This document shows positions 10,129-18,792 of a stretch of DNA of 64,000 nt, piece by piece; positions within the stretch are counted from its first letter, which is position 1, and the number at the start of each line of letters is the position of its first letter. The position numbers and the translations under genes are program-made. The stretch comes from Intrasporangium flavum. GTDB lineage: Bacteria; Actinomycetota; Actinomycetes; Actinomycetales; Dermatophilaceae. The DNA is taken from NCBI RefSeq assembly GCF_001956915.1, contig NZ_MLJO01000011.1, positions 86,247 to 150,246 on the forward strand, given 5' to 3'. The notes below the pieces were generated by a model. The model saw only the letters and a program-made list of their open reading frames with translations, was not told where the DNA came from and ran no database searches.

Positions 10129-11028
10129 ATGATCACAGTCGAGCGACTCACCAAGCGGTACGGCCCGTTCACGGCCGTCGACGACATCTCGTTCGAGGTG
10201 AAGCCCGGTCTCGTCACCGGCTTCCTCGGACCGAACGGTGCCGGCAAGACGACGGCGATGCGCGTCATGTCCGGCCTCACCCCGGCCACCTCCGGCCGCG
10301 CCACCGTCCTCGGCAAGCCCTACGGCGCGCTGCCCAACCCCGGCCGCCACGTCGGCCTCCTCCTCGACGCCTCGGCCCAGCACGCCGGCCGCACCGGCCG
10401 CGAGGTGCTGACGCTCGGGGCGATCCTCATGGGCGTCGGCCGCGGCCGCGTCGACGAGATGATCGAGCTCGTCGGGCTCACCGAGAAGGAGTCCAACCGA
10501 CGCGTGCGCAACTACTCGCTCGGCATGCGCCAGCGCCTCGGCATCGCCCACGCCCTCCTCGGCGACCCCGAGGTGCTCATCCTCGACGAGCCCGCCAACG
10601 GCCTCGACCCGGCCGGCATCCGCTGGATGCGCGACCTGCTCCGCGGCTACGCCAACGAGGGCGGCACCGTGCTGCTGTCCTCGCACCTGCTCAACGAGAT
10701 CGAGCGCGTCGCCGACGAGATCGTCGTCATCGGCCACGGCAAGATCGTGGCGCACGGCACCAAGGACGACCTCCTCGCCGGCGCCGGCACCTACGCCCGC
10801 TCCACCGACGACGACGCCCTGCTCGCGGCGCTCGCCGCCGAGTCGGTCGTCGCGCACCGCACCCCCACCGGCGGCCTGCAGGTGGAGGCCGAGCCGCTCG
10901 CGGTCGGACGCGTCGCGGCCGCCCACCAGATCGTCCTGACCGAGCTGCGCGGTGGCGACAGCCGGGGTCTCGAGGAGATGTTCCTCGACCTCACGGCCGA
11001 CGCCGCCCGAGAGGAGGTGGCGGCATGA
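10129..11028 (+). CDS. ABC-2 type exporter, ATP-binding subunit
   Basis: 299 residues. Energises export through the permease encoded next. Walker A GPNGAGKTT near residue 38, Q-loop region around LLLDASAQHAGRTG, signature YSLGMRQRLGIA, Walker B VLILDEPANGLDP and H-loop LLSSHLLNEIE. The last ~80 residues are the regulatory C-terminal extension seen in drug/peptide-exporter ATPases of this class. ATG at 10129 has GGGTGGAG 4-11 nt upstream. It overlaps the permease gene by 4 bp (ATGA). The divergent kinase/regulator pair is probably its controller; substrate unknown, antimicrobial peptides or drugs are the usual class. Confidence 0.93.
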   Translation: MITVERLTKRYGPFTAVDDISFEVKPGLVTGFLGPNGAGKTTAMRVMSGLTPATSGRATVLGKPYGALPNPGRHVGLLLDASAQHAGRTGREVLTLGAILMGVGRGRVDEMIELVGLTEKESNRRVRNYSLGMRQRLGIAHALLGDPEVLILDEPANGLDPAGIRWMRDLLRGYANEGGTVLLSSHLLNEIERVADEIVVIGHGKIVAHGTKDDLLAGAGTYARSTDDDALLAALAAESVVAHRTPTGGLQVEAEPLAVGRVAAAHQIVLTELRGGDSRGLEEMFLDLTADAAREEVAA

Positions 11029-11882
11029 CCACCACGACCACGAGCACGACCAGCACGCCTGCCGCACAGGCGTCCCCGAAGCACACCGAGTCCGCCCTCC
11101 CGGCCCGCGCCACCGTGCCGGCCCGCATCAGCGGCGAGCGGCCCACGACCGGGGTGCCGTTCACGCGCCTCGTCCACGTCGAGCTGCGCAAGATGCTCGA
11201 CACCCGCGCCGGCCGCTGGCTGCTCATCGGCATCGCGGCGATCATCGCGGTCGCCCTGACGATCATGTTCTTCAACAACGGCGGCCAGCACTCGTTCGGC
11301 GACTACCTCCAGGCCACGACGATGCCGATGGCGATCATCCTGCCGGTCGTCGGCATCCTCGCCGTCACCTCCGAGTGGAGCCAGCGCACCGGCCTCGTGA
11401 CGTTCGGCCTCGAGCCGCGCCGCATCCGGGTCGCCTGGGCCAAGCTCGTCTCCGCCCTCGGCGTCGGGGTGGGCGCATTCGCGCTGGCCGTCGCGCTCGC
11501 CGGCATCGCGCACCAGGCCGCGATCACCTTCCGCGGCATCGACGCCGACTGGTCGATCGGCGGGCTGGTCCTGCTGGGGGCTGCGGGCTACGTGCTCCTC
11601 GGCGTGGCGCAGGGTGTCGGCTTCGGCATGCTCTTCAAGAACACGCCGGCCGCCATCGTCGTGTACTTCGTGCTGCCGACCGCCTGGTCGATCCTCGGTT
11701 CGATGGTCTCGTGGCTGCGCACGGCCTCGGAGTGGCTCGACATGAACCAGACGATGAACCCGCTCTTCCAGGGCTCGCTGACCGGCGAGCAGTGGACGCA
11801 CCTCGGCGCGTCCGTCGCGCTCTGGGTCGTCCTGCCGCTCGCCGTCGGCATCTGGCGCCTGACCCGCTCCGAGGTCAAGTAG
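11025..11882 (+). CDS. ABC-2 type exporter, membrane subunit
   Basis: 285 residues. An unusually Thr/Ser/Pro-rich cytoplasmic N-terminus of about 45 residues precedes six predicted membrane helices: about 65-85 (LLIGIAAIIAVALTIMFF), 100-120, 140-165, 180-200, 205-225 and the last before the C-terminal RLTRSEVK. Partner of the ATPase it overlaps by 4 bp; two copies of each presumably form the exporter. No further gene follows in the operon; a repeat-rich intergenic region comes next. Confidence 0.88.
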   Translation: MTTTTTSTTSTPAAQASPKHTESALPARATVPARISGERPTTGVPFTRLVHVELRKMLDTRAGRWLLIGIAAIIAVALTIMFFNNGGQHSFGDYLQATTMPMAIILPVVGILAVTSEWSQRTGLVTFGLEPRRIRVAWAKLVSALGVGVGAFALAVALAGIAHQAAITFRGIDADWSIGGLVLLGAAGYVLLGVAQGVGFGMLFKNTPAAIVVYFVLPTAWSILGSMVSWLRTASEWLDMNQTMNPLFQGSLTGEQWTHLGASVALWVVLPLAVGIWRLTRSEVK

Positions 11883-11889
11883 CACGACA

Positions 11890-12042
11890 CCCAACCGTCG
11901 AAAGGCCACGTTCGGTGGCCTGATGACCGTCGAGTGGCCACCTTCCGGCGGGGGGAGGTGGCCACTCGACGTGTCGGGGGCAGCCACTCGTGGCCTCTCG
12001 ACGGTTGGGCGAGCAGCCACTCGTGGCCTCTCGACGGTTGGG
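11890..12042. repeat. cluster of intergenic palindromic repeats (REP-like element)
   Basis: Four related structures follow the exporter operon. GGCCAC/GTGGCC hairpin (11904-11909 with 11915-11920). A perfect 16-bp inverted repeat CGTCGAGTGGCCACCT (11928-11943) with its complement at 11956-11971. A 29-bp direct repeat at 11981-12009 and 12014-12042 (33-bp period). A 20-bp segment of that repeat also occurs inverted at 11890-11909 with one mismatch. Any peptides from this stretch are almost certainly spurious. It may act as terminator, mRNA stabiliser or a mobile REP-type element. Confidence 0.75.
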
Positions 12043-12061
12043 GTGGGTGGGTGCGGCGTCC

Positions 12062-12067
12062 TACAGT
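12062..12067 (+). promoter_or_regulatory. -10 element TACAGT, leaderless start of a lipoprotein gene
   Basis: TACAGT with the 6-nt spacer CGACGC before the GTG at 12074. Confidence 0.55.
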
Positions 12068-12073
12068 CGACGC

Positions 12074-12625
12074 GTGGGCCGGGCGGTGGTCAGTCGGTGG
12101 CGTCCCGTCGTGGGCGCGGTCCTCGGCGCGGCCGCCGTTGCCTCCCTGGTCGGCTGCACGTCCGCGGATCCGGGGCTGAGCGAGGCGACGCGTCCGGCGT
12201 CGGGCGCCGTCGTCGCGCCGGGGGTGACCTTCACCCCCGTCGACCCCGGCCCCCCGCCGACGATCACGGTGCCTCCGCGTCGGGCCGGCGAGGTGGCCCG
12301 CGTCGTCGTGACGCGCAGCGGCCCGGGCAAGGCCTTCCGCAACGTGCCGGGCGAGGCCGTCGCGGTGGGGCGGACCTACACGGTCGAGGTCGCCTGCGCC
12401 GCGGCCCGGCCGGGCACCGGCACGTCCGGCACGACCTATGCCATCTACGACGCCGCGCCGGGCACGTGGGGCCACGGCGAGCCGCTCTACTCGCGGCCGT
12501 TCGCGTGCGACGGCACGGTGCAGCGCACCGTCGACCTCGGGCTGCCGGCGGGCCCGGTGCAGATCGACGTGCGCGGCCTGCCCGCCGACGCCGTCGAGGC
12601 CTACGCCGTGATCAGCCCCGGGTGA
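12074..12625 (+). CDS. predicted lipoprotein of unknown function
   Basis: 183 residues. A Sec signal peptide with Arg residues (MGRAVVSRWRP), a hydrophobic core and lipobox LVGC with Cys28 predicts a membrane-anchored lipoprotein outside the cell. The mature part starts with a Ser/Pro/Val-rich linker and continues as a small beta-rich domain with two cysteines (about 116 and 148) that could pair. No family recognised. Isolated gene between the repeat cluster and serS; the GTG start is supported by TACAGT 6 nt upstream. Confidence 0.75.
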   Translation: MGRAVVSRWRPVVGAVLGAAAVASLVGCTSADPGLSEATRPASGAVVAPGVTFTPVDPGPPPTITVPPRRAGEVARVVVTRSGPGKAFRNVPGEAVAVGRTYTVEVACAAARPGTGTSGTTYAIYDAAPGTWGHGEPLYSRPFACDGTVQRTVDLGLPAGPVQIDVRGLPADAVEAYAVISPG

Positions 12626-12669
12626 CGGGGCCGGCGCGAACTCGGTCGAGCGGCACGGGCGCGCGCCGT

Positions 12670-12675
12670 TAGGCT
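12670..12675 (+). promoter_or_regulatory. -10 element TAGGCT, leaderless start of serS
   Basis: TAGGCT followed by the 7-nt spacer GGCCCGC and GTG at 12683, identical to the DinB promoter at 2166. Confidence 0.6.
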
Positions 12676-12682
12676 GGCCCGC

Positions 12683-14008
12683 GTGATCGACATCAAGCTC
12701 GTGCGCGACGAACCCGACCGGGTCCGCGCCTCGCAACAGGCCCGTGGAGAGGACCCGGGGATCGTGGACGCGATCCTCGCCGCCGACGAGCGCCGTCGAT
12801 CCTCCCTCACCGACTTCGAGCGCCTCCGCGCCGAGCAGAAGACCGTCAGCAAGGCGGTCGGTGCGGCGATGGGCGCGTTCCAGAAGGCCAAGAAGGCCGG
12901 CGACGCCGACGCCGAGCACCTCGAGAAGAGGGCGCACGAGGCGCGCTCGCACGCCGCGACGCTGAGCGACCGCGTCAAGGGCCTCGAGGAGGAGGCCGAC
13001 GCCGCGGGCGCCGAGCTCGACCGCCTGCTCCGACGCGTCGGCAACGTCATCGTCGACGGCGTGCCCACCGGCGGCGAGGACGACTACGTCGTGCTCGAGA
13101 CCGTCGGCACCCCGCGCGACTTCGCGGCCGAGGGCTTCGAGCCGCTCGACCACCTCGCGCTCGGCGAGAAGCTCGGCGCCATCGACATGGAGCGCGGTGC
13201 CAAGGTCGGCGGCGCGCGGTTCTACTACCTGACCGGCGTCGGTGCCCAGCTCGAGCTCGCGCTGCTCAACATGGCGATCGCACACGCGACGGCCAACGGC
13301 TTCACGCCGATGATCACCCCGACGCTCGCGCGCACCGAGATCATGGCCGGCGCCGGCTTCATCGACGCGCACGACGAGGAGGTCTACAAGCTCAAGGACG
13401 ACGAGCTGTACCTCACCGGCACCTCGGAGGTGGCGCTCGCGGGCTACCACGCCGACGAGATCATCGACCTCGCGAACGGTCCGAAGCGCTACGCCGGCTG
13501 GTCGGCCTGCTACCGACGCGAGGCCGGCTCGCACGGCAAGGACACCCGCGGCATCATCCGCGTGCACCAGTTCCACAAGGTCGAGATGTTCAGCTACTGC
13601 CGGCCCGAGGACGCCGAGGCCGAGCACCAGCGCCTCCTCGGCTGGGAGCGCGAGATGCTCGCCAAGATCGAGGTGCCCTACCGGATCATCGACACGGCTG
13701 CCGGCGACCTCGGCGGCCCGGCCGCGCGCAAGTTCGACTGCGAGGCCTGGGTGCCCACGCAGGGCAAGTACCGCGAGCTGACGTCGACGTCGAACTGCAC
13801 CACGTACCAGGCGCGCCGGCTCAACACCCGCGAGCGCGACCCGAACGGCTCGGGCACCCGCGCCGTCGCGACGCTCAACGGCACGCTCGGCACGACGCGC
13901 TGGCTCGTCGCGATCCTCGAGAACCACCAGCAGCCCGACGGCTCGGTCGTCGTGCCCGAGGCCCTGCGCCCCTTCCTCGGCCTGGACGTCCTCAAGCCCC
14001 TCGCCTGA
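12683..14008 (+). CDS. serS: serine--tRNA ligase
   Basis: Charges tRNA-Ser (and tRNA-Sec where present) with serine in the cytoplasm. 441 residues. The N-terminal antiparallel coiled coil (about residues 30-110, rich in [20 protein letters not shown]) grips the tRNA long arm; the class II catalytic core has motif 2 [21 protein letters not shown] and motif 3 near [12 protein letters not shown]. Motif 3 reads [14 protein letters not shown] where many bacterial enzymes have GRTLVAILENYQ, a recognised variant. Leaderless start (TAGGCT, 7 nt). A strong hairpin follows the stop. Confidence 0.97.
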   Translation: MIDIKLVRDEPDRVRASQQARGEDPGIVDAILAADERRRSSLTDFERLRAEQKTVSKAVGAAMGAFQKAKKAGDADAEHLEKRAHEARSHAATLSDRVKGLEEEADAAGAELDRLLRRVGNVIVDGVPTGGEDDYVVLETVGTPRDFAAEGFEPLDHLALGEKLGAIDMERGAKVGGARFYYLTGVGAQLELALLNMAIAHATANGFTPMITPTLARTEIMAGAGFIDAHDEEVYKLKDDELYLTGTSEVALAGYHADEIIDLANGPKRYAGWSACYRREAGSHGKDTRGIIRVHQFHKVEMFSYCRPEDAEAEHQRLLGWEREMLAKIEVPYRIIDTAAGDLGGPAARKFDCEAWVPTQGKYRELTSTSNCTTYQARRLNTRERDPNGSGTRAVATLNGTLGTTRWLVAILENHQQPDGSVVVPEALRPFLGLDVLKPLA

Positions 14009-14024
14009 CCGGCTCTCCCCCTCT

Positions 14025-14072
14025 GGTTCGAGGTGTTCCGCGACCGTATGCAGTCGCGGATCACCTCGAACC
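14025..14072. terminator. bidirectional terminator between serS and the gntR-type gene
   Basis: Inverted repeat with arms 14025-14044 and 14053-14072: GGTTCGAGGTG, a T:T mismatch and TCCGCGAC, then an 8-nt loop and the exact complement. Nineteen paired bases between convergent genes. Confidence 0.8.
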
Positions 14073-14082
14073 GCGTCGTTGG

Positions 14083-14823
14083 TCAGCGCTCGTCGAGCAT
14101 GACCTCGATGCTGTAGTCCTCGGCGTGGTAGCAGTGGTCGCCGTACTCGACGGGGTCGCCGACCGCGTCGAAGGCGGTGCGCGACATCGTCAGCACCGGC
14201 TGCGAGGGCCGTAGGCCGAGGTGTCGCCGCTCGGACGCGGTCGGGGTGCGGGCGCCGATGCGCTGGTGGGCCACGACCGGCTTGCCGCCGCGGGCCCGGA
14301 GCAGCGCGTACAGACCGTCGCGCTCGAGCTCCTCGAGGGAGATGTCGGAGTAGCGCGGCGGAAGCCAGTTCTGCAGGATCGCGAGCGGCCGGTCGCCGTT
14401 GCTGCGCAGCCGCACGACGTGGAGCAGCGGGGTGTCGACGGGCAGTCCGAGGGCGGAGGCGGCGACGGCGTCCTCGACGACCTCGTGCTTGAGGACCTCG
14501 GTGCGCGGGTCGGCGCCGCCGTCACGCCGCAGGTCGTCGTAGAGGCTCGTCAGCTCGGCGCGCCGGTGGATCTGGCGCCCGGCGACGGTGGTGCCGAGGC
14601 CGCGGCGGCGCAGGAGCAGGCCCTGCGACACGAGCTCCTGGATGGCGCGGCGAACCGTCGGGCGCGAGAGCCCGAGCCGGTCCGCCATCGCCACCTCGTT
14701 CTCGAACGGGTCGCCGGGCTGGAGGTCGCCGCGGGAGATGGCCCCGCTCAGCTGCTGGGCCAGCTGGTGGTAGAGCGGAACCGGCGTCTCGCGGTCGATG
14801 CGGACGTCAACGGTCTTGGCCAT
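14083..14823 (-). CDS. GntR-family (HutC/UTRA) transcriptional repressor, likely of the inositol locus
   Basis: 246 residues. Winged-helix domain at about 10-80 with the recognition helix LSRPTVRRAIQELVSQGLL, preceded by VPLYHQLAQQLSGAI. The C-terminal UTRA sensor domain (about 90-240) ends YGDHCYHAEDYSIEV, the usual effector-pocket region. It is the only regulator in the inositol locus and sits at the distal end of the transporter arm, so it probably senses inositol or an intermediate and binds the palindrome at 18681-18732. Start supported by TAGTCT 6 nt upstream of ATG. Confidence 0.88.
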   Translation of the reverse strand: MAKTVDVRIDRETPVPLYHQLAQQLSGAISRGDLQPGDPFENEVAMADRLGLSRPTVRRAIQELVSQGLLLRRRGLGTTVAGRQIHRRAELTSLYDDLRRDGGADPRTEVLKHEVVEDAVAASALGLPVDTPLLHVVRLRSNGDRPLAILQNWLPPRYSDISLEELERDGLYALLRARGGKPVVAHQRIGARTPTASERRHLGLRPSQPVLTMSRTAFDAVGDPVEYGDHCYHAEDYSIEVMLDER

Positions 14824-14829
14824 GGCCGC

Positions 14830-14835
14830 AGACTA
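14830..14835 (-). promoter_or_regulatory. -10 element TAGTCT, leaderless start of the GntR gene
   Basis: TAGTCT on the minus strand, 6-nt spacer GCGGCC, ATG at 14823. Confidence 0.55.
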
Positions 14836-14907
14836 GCCAGTGCGCTCCCGCATGTTCGCAGGTGCTCACAACCTGACACCTCGGCGTGTCCCGAGGACGA
14901 CGCGTCG

Positions 14908-15321
14908 TCACCGGGGTGCCTTGACGACCAGGACCGGCACCTCCGCGTCGAGGATGACGTTCTGCGCGACGCTGCCGAGGAACGCCTTGCCCATCGGCGA
15001 GCGACGCCGTGCGCCGATGACGAGCAGGTCGGGGCGCAGCTCGCGCGTCGCGCCGAGGATCGCCTCGGACACGTCTCCGATGTCGTGGCCGCCCGCGACG
15101 AGGTGGACGCGGACGTCCAGCGGGCCGACGCCCGCCGAGGCGAGGGCGCTCTCGACGGCGTCGGAGATGCCGGCCCGCGTCGCCTCGGCGACGTCGTTGT
15201 CGAGCGCGTCGACGACGTGGACGACGACGAGTCCCGTGCCCCGGTAGCCGGCCTGGCGGGCCGCCTCCTGGAGCACGAGGTCGCTGGAGGACCGCACCTG
15301 GTGTGCCACTGCGACAGTCAT
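14908..15321 (-). CDS. universal stress protein (UspA family)
   Basis: 137 residues, one Usp domain of Rossmann-like fold. The C-terminal ATP-binding signature of the family is seen as GARRRSPMGKAFLGSVAQNV (the G-2x-G-9x-G-S pattern), so it may bind ATP. Last gene of the transporter operon, 17 bp after the ATPase gene; GGGAGGAG precedes the ATG at 15321. Usp proteins are often co-transcribed with transporters, but its specific role here is unknown. Confidence 0.88.
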   Translation of the reverse strand: MTVAVAHQVRSSSDLVLQEAARQAGYRGTGLVVVHVVDALDNDVAEATRAGISDAVESALASAGVGPLDVRVHLVAGGHDIGDVSEAILGATRELRPDLLVIGARRRSPMGKAFLGSVAQNVILDAEVPVLVVKAPR

Positions 15322-15338
15322 GGTGCTCTCCTCCCGGC

Positions 15339-16154
<816 letters not shown>

Positions 16155-16155
16155 G

Positions 16156-17226
16156 TCAACCCACCTTCCGGGCGGTCGAGAGTCGCTTGACGTAGAGGTT
16201 GACCATGACGGCGAGCAGGAGCATGACGCCGAGGAAGGCCTTGAACCAGTTCGGGTCCCAGCCGGCGTACACGATGCAGAGGCTCGTCATGCCGAAGATG
16301 AAGGCGCCGATGGCCACGCCGATCGCGTTGCCGTAGCCGCCGGTCAGCAGCGTGCCGCCGACGACCGCGGCGATGATGTAGAGGAACTCGTTGCCCACGC
16401 CGTTGCCGGCCTGCAGGGTGTTGAAGTTGTAGAGGTAGTGCATGCCGGCGAACCAGCCGAGGAAGGACACGGTCATGAAGAGGCCGATCTTGACCCGGGT
16501 GACCGGCACGCCGACCGCGCGAGCCGAGGCGGCGTTGCCGCCGACCGCGTAGATCCAGTTGCCGATCCGGGTGCGCTGCAGGACGTACGCGGACAGAGCG
16601 ACGAAGAGGAACCACCAGATGACGGTGATCGACAGCGTCACCGAGCCGATCTGCCACTCGTTGGCGAAGATCCAGTTGAGCGAGCTGTACCCGGCCATCT
16701 GGTTGATGTTCGGGCTCGAGACCGACCCGGTGACGAGCTTGGTCACGCCGAGGTTGGCGCCCTGCAGCACGAAGAACGTGCCGAGCGTGATGAGGAAGCT
16801 CGGGATCCCGGTCCGCATGACGAGGTAGCCGTTGAGGAACCCGATCGCCAGGCAGAGCACGAGCGAGAGGATCGCGCCGACCCAGAGGTTGATGCCGAGC
16901 TGGTAGCAGAACATCGCGTTGAAGAGCCCGGCGGTGGTGACCACGACGCCGGCCGACAGGTCGAACTCGCCGCCGATCATCAGCATCCCGACCGCGACGG
17001 CGACGATGCCGATCGTCGAGGACTGGTAGAGGACGGTGAAGAACGAGGCCGGTGTGCGGAAGGCCGGCGCCACGATGAGGAAGAAGATGAAGATGACGAC
17101 CGCCGCGACGAGGGCGCCGATCTCGGGACGGGCCAGCAGGCGGTTGGACCAGCCGAGGGTGACCCGGTTGGACGCCTCGGCCGGTGCCGAGGGTGAAGGG
17201 TCCGTCTTGACGGGGGTGCTACTCAT
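16156..17226 (-). CDS. sugar (probable myo-inositol) ABC importer, permease
   Basis: 356 residues with about ten membrane helices. RbsC/CUT2 family features include GIVAVAVGMLMIGGEFDLSAG (the conserved IGG.DLS loop), SFLITLGTFFVLQG and AVGGNAASARAVGVPV, the cytoplasmic coupling loop that contacts the ATPase. An N-terminal cytoplasmic tail of ~30 residues is Pro/Ser/Ala-rich. Separated from the upstream binding-protein gene by a 95-bp gap containing a large nested hairpin that may lower permease expression relative to the binding protein. Confidence 0.92.
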   Translation of the reverse strand: MSSTPVKTDPSPSAPAEASNRVTLGWSNRLLARPEIGALVAAVVIFIFFLIVAPAFRTPASFFTVLYQSSTIGIVAVAVGMLMIGGEFDLSAGVVVTTAGLFNAMFCYQLGINLWVGAILSLVLCLAIGFLNGYLVMRTGIPSFLITLGTFFVLQGANLGVTKLVTGSVSSPNINQMAGYSSLNWIFANEWQIGSVTLSITVIWWFLFVALSAYVLQRTRIGNWIYAVGGNAASARAVGVPVTRVKIGLFMTVSFLGWFAGMHYLYNFNTLQAGNGVGNEFLYIIAAVVGGTLLTGGYGNAIGVAIGAFIFGMTSLCIVYAGWDPNWFKAFLGVMLLLAVMVNLYVKRLSTARKVG

Positions 17227-17248
17227 GACAGCTCCAGTGCTGTTCGGC

Positions 17249-17312
17249 GGGGGCCGGGCTGCCTGGCCTGACGCGAGTCCGACTCGAGTCGGACGGGACG
17301 CGCCCGGCCCCC
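17249..17312. promoter_or_regulatory. nested intercistronic stem-loop between binding-protein and permease genes
   Basis: Outer arms GGGGGCCGGGC (17249-17259) and GCCCGGCCCCC (17302-17312) are exactly complementary; inside is a perfect 18-bp palindrome GTCCGACTCGAGTCGGAC (17277-17294). Position fits a partial terminator or mRNA-processing/stability element setting high binding-protein and lower permease levels. Confidence 0.7.
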
Positions 17313-17321
17313 TGGAGGCGG

Positions 17322-18317
17322 TTATCGAGTGTTCTGCTTGATGAACGGGAGGACCTGGCCGATGTTCGTCTTGTCGACGAAGGACGGACCGGTCAGCACG
17401 GCCTGGCCGCCACCGAGGATGTTGCCGTTCTTCTTGTAGAGGTAGAGCTGCGTGATGGCCATGTAGCCCTGCAGGTACGGCTGCTGGTCGATGAACCACT
17501 CGATCTTGCCGTCCTGGACGGCCTGGGCCGCGTCGGGGTTGGTGTCGAACGTCCCGATCTTGACGGTGACGCCGGCGCCCTGGGCGGCCTTGATGGTGTC
17601 GAGGGCCTGCGGTGCACCGAGCGTGATGACCCAGTTGATCGTCTTGTCCTCGGTCAGCTTGGCCTGGATGGCCGTGGTGACCGCGGCGTCGTCGGCGCCG
17701 TTGACCTGCAGGTTCTCGGTGTTCGGGAAGGAGTCCTTGACGCCGGCGCAGCGGTCCTCGAGGGCCACCGAGCCGGTCTGCTGGATGGTGCAGAGGATCT
17801 TCGTGGCGCCGGCGGCGGCGGCCTTCTTGCCGGCCTGCTGCCCGCCGAGCTTCTCGTTGGAGGCGAAGTGCGTCAGCGCCCCGGCCTGCTGGAAGTAGTC
17901 GATGCCCGAGTTGAAGGTGTCGACGGGGATGCCGGCCGCGGTCGCCTTCTTGATCGTCGGGATGAGCGCGTCCGGCGTGACCAGGGTCGTGGCGATGCCA
18001 TCGACCTTGGAGTCGATGGCGTTCTGGATGAGGACGGCCTGCTTGGTGGCGTCCGGGTCGGAGGAGTACTTCAGGGTGGACCCGGTGTCCTTCGCGGCCT
18101 GCTGCGCGCCGGCCTTGATGCGGTCCCAGAAGGTGTCGCCCGGCGTCTCGTGGGTGATCATCGCGAAGGTGTAGCCGCTGTTGCCGCCACCCCCGCCCCC
18201 ACCGGTCGACGTGGTGCTGGGGGCTCCGCCGCTGCTGCAGGCGGCGAGGGCCAGGGACGCGGCTGCGGCGATGCCGACGGCGGTGGTCAAACTCTTTCGA
18301 GTCCGGGACGGGATCAT
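17322..18317 (-). CDS. sugar-binding lipoprotein of the (probable inositol) ABC importer
   Basis: 331 residues. Signal peptide with lipobox LAAC (Cys27), then a Gly/Ser/Thr linker with seven consecutive Gly, then a periplasmic-binding-protein type 1 fold beginning YTFAMITHETPGDTFWDRI, the ribose/inositol-binding style opening. Ligand-pocket regions DTFNSGIDYFQ and GTFDTNPDAAQAVQDG are typical of CUT2 receptors. ATG at 18317 has AAAGGA 7-12 nt upstream. First gene of the leftward transporter operon; a long structured leader precedes it. Myo-inositol as ligand is inferred from context. Confidence 0.9.
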   Translation of the reverse strand: MIPSRTRKSLTTAVGIAAAASLALAACSSGGAPSTTSTGGGGGGGNSGYTFAMITHETPGDTFWDRIKAGAQQAAKDTGSTLKYSSDPDATKQAVLIQNAIDSKVDGIATTLVTPDALIPTIKKATAAGIPVDTFNSGIDYFQQAGALTHFASNEKLGGQQAGKKAAAAGATKILCTIQQTGSVALEDRCAGVKDSFPNTENLQVNGADDAAVTTAIQAKLTEDKTINWVITLGAPQALDTIKAAQGAGVTVKIGTFDTNPDAAQAVQDGKIEWFIDQQPYLQGYMAITQLYLYKKNGNILGGGQAVLTGPSFVDKTNIGQVLPFIKQNTR

Positions 18318-18680
18318 CGTTGATTCCTTTCGTCGTGTCGCGGGCTCCGGTCGCCTGACTCGGCGCGACGTGAGGGTGACGGGTGCAGGCGGGGAGGCCG
18401 GTCCCCTCGGTCCGGCCCGTGGTGCACGAGATCCCCTGACGGGCTCGTGCGTCCTGGCTGCTGCTCGTCGGGCGGGGGGCTGTGCCGCGTCCCGCCGGTG
18501 CCTATTCAGATCTGGCTGTGTGCGTCCGGGTCGGACGTGGAGGGCGGCGTGGTGTCGCCTCGACCGTTGCGGGTCACCGTGGTGGCCTGCCGCATGCCCG
18601 GCTCCGCCGTCGTTGTCGGGGATGTCCGTCGACCCCGGCGTCGGTGCCAGCAATTGGGAGGATGCAACAGGTCTGCAAGG
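18318..18680 (-). other. long structured leader of the transporter operon, no gene seen
   Basis: About 360 bp without a credible coding frame. Contains at least two hairpins: GGCCGG/CCGGCC (18396-18401 with 18412-18417) and CACGAG/CTCGTG (18425-18430 with 18444-18449). A perfect TTGACA on the minus strand (18688-18683) has no good -10 at 17 bp, so the promoter position is uncertain. No riboswitch class was recognised. Confidence 0.5.
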
Positions 18681-18732
18681 CATGTCAAGCAATTGACCAA
18701 ACATCAGAATGTTCTAACATTTGCTTGACATG
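18681..18732. promoter_or_regulatory. nested palindromic operator/promoter between the two arms of the inositol locus
   Basis: Outer arms CATGTCAAGCAA (18681-18692) and TTGCTTGACATG (18721-18732) are exactly complementary. Inside lies the palindrome AATGTTCTAACATT (18708-18721), off-centre by about 8 bp. A rightward promoter TTGACC (18693-18698), 16 bp, TAACAT (18715-18720) is buried in it. TGTTCTAACA (18710-18719) matches 9 of 10 positions of the IolR motif KGWCHTRACA reported for Corynebacterium glutamicum, as I recall it. The adjacent GntR protein is the probable binder. Confidence 0.7.
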
Positions 18733-18792
18733 GCGCGACGGCGACGAGGACGATCGGAGCCGAACGAGCGGTACCACCCAAGGGAGTGTGTT

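Noticed and set aside
9148..11067. 639-codon frame spanning the kinase/exporter divergent promoter
   Set aside because: It crosses two genuine genes and the promoter region, with no motif of its own.
11934..12179. Open frame over the intergenic repeats, translating as repeated SHSWPLDGW-like units
   Set aside because: The peptide repeats are just the DNA repeat read in one frame; no start signal fits, and the reverse strand gives equal repeats.
18683..18688. Minus-strand TTGACA as -35 for the importer operon
   Set aside because: No good -10 17 bp downstream (GCATCC); it arises from the operator arm TTGCTTGACATG. Kept only as a possibility.
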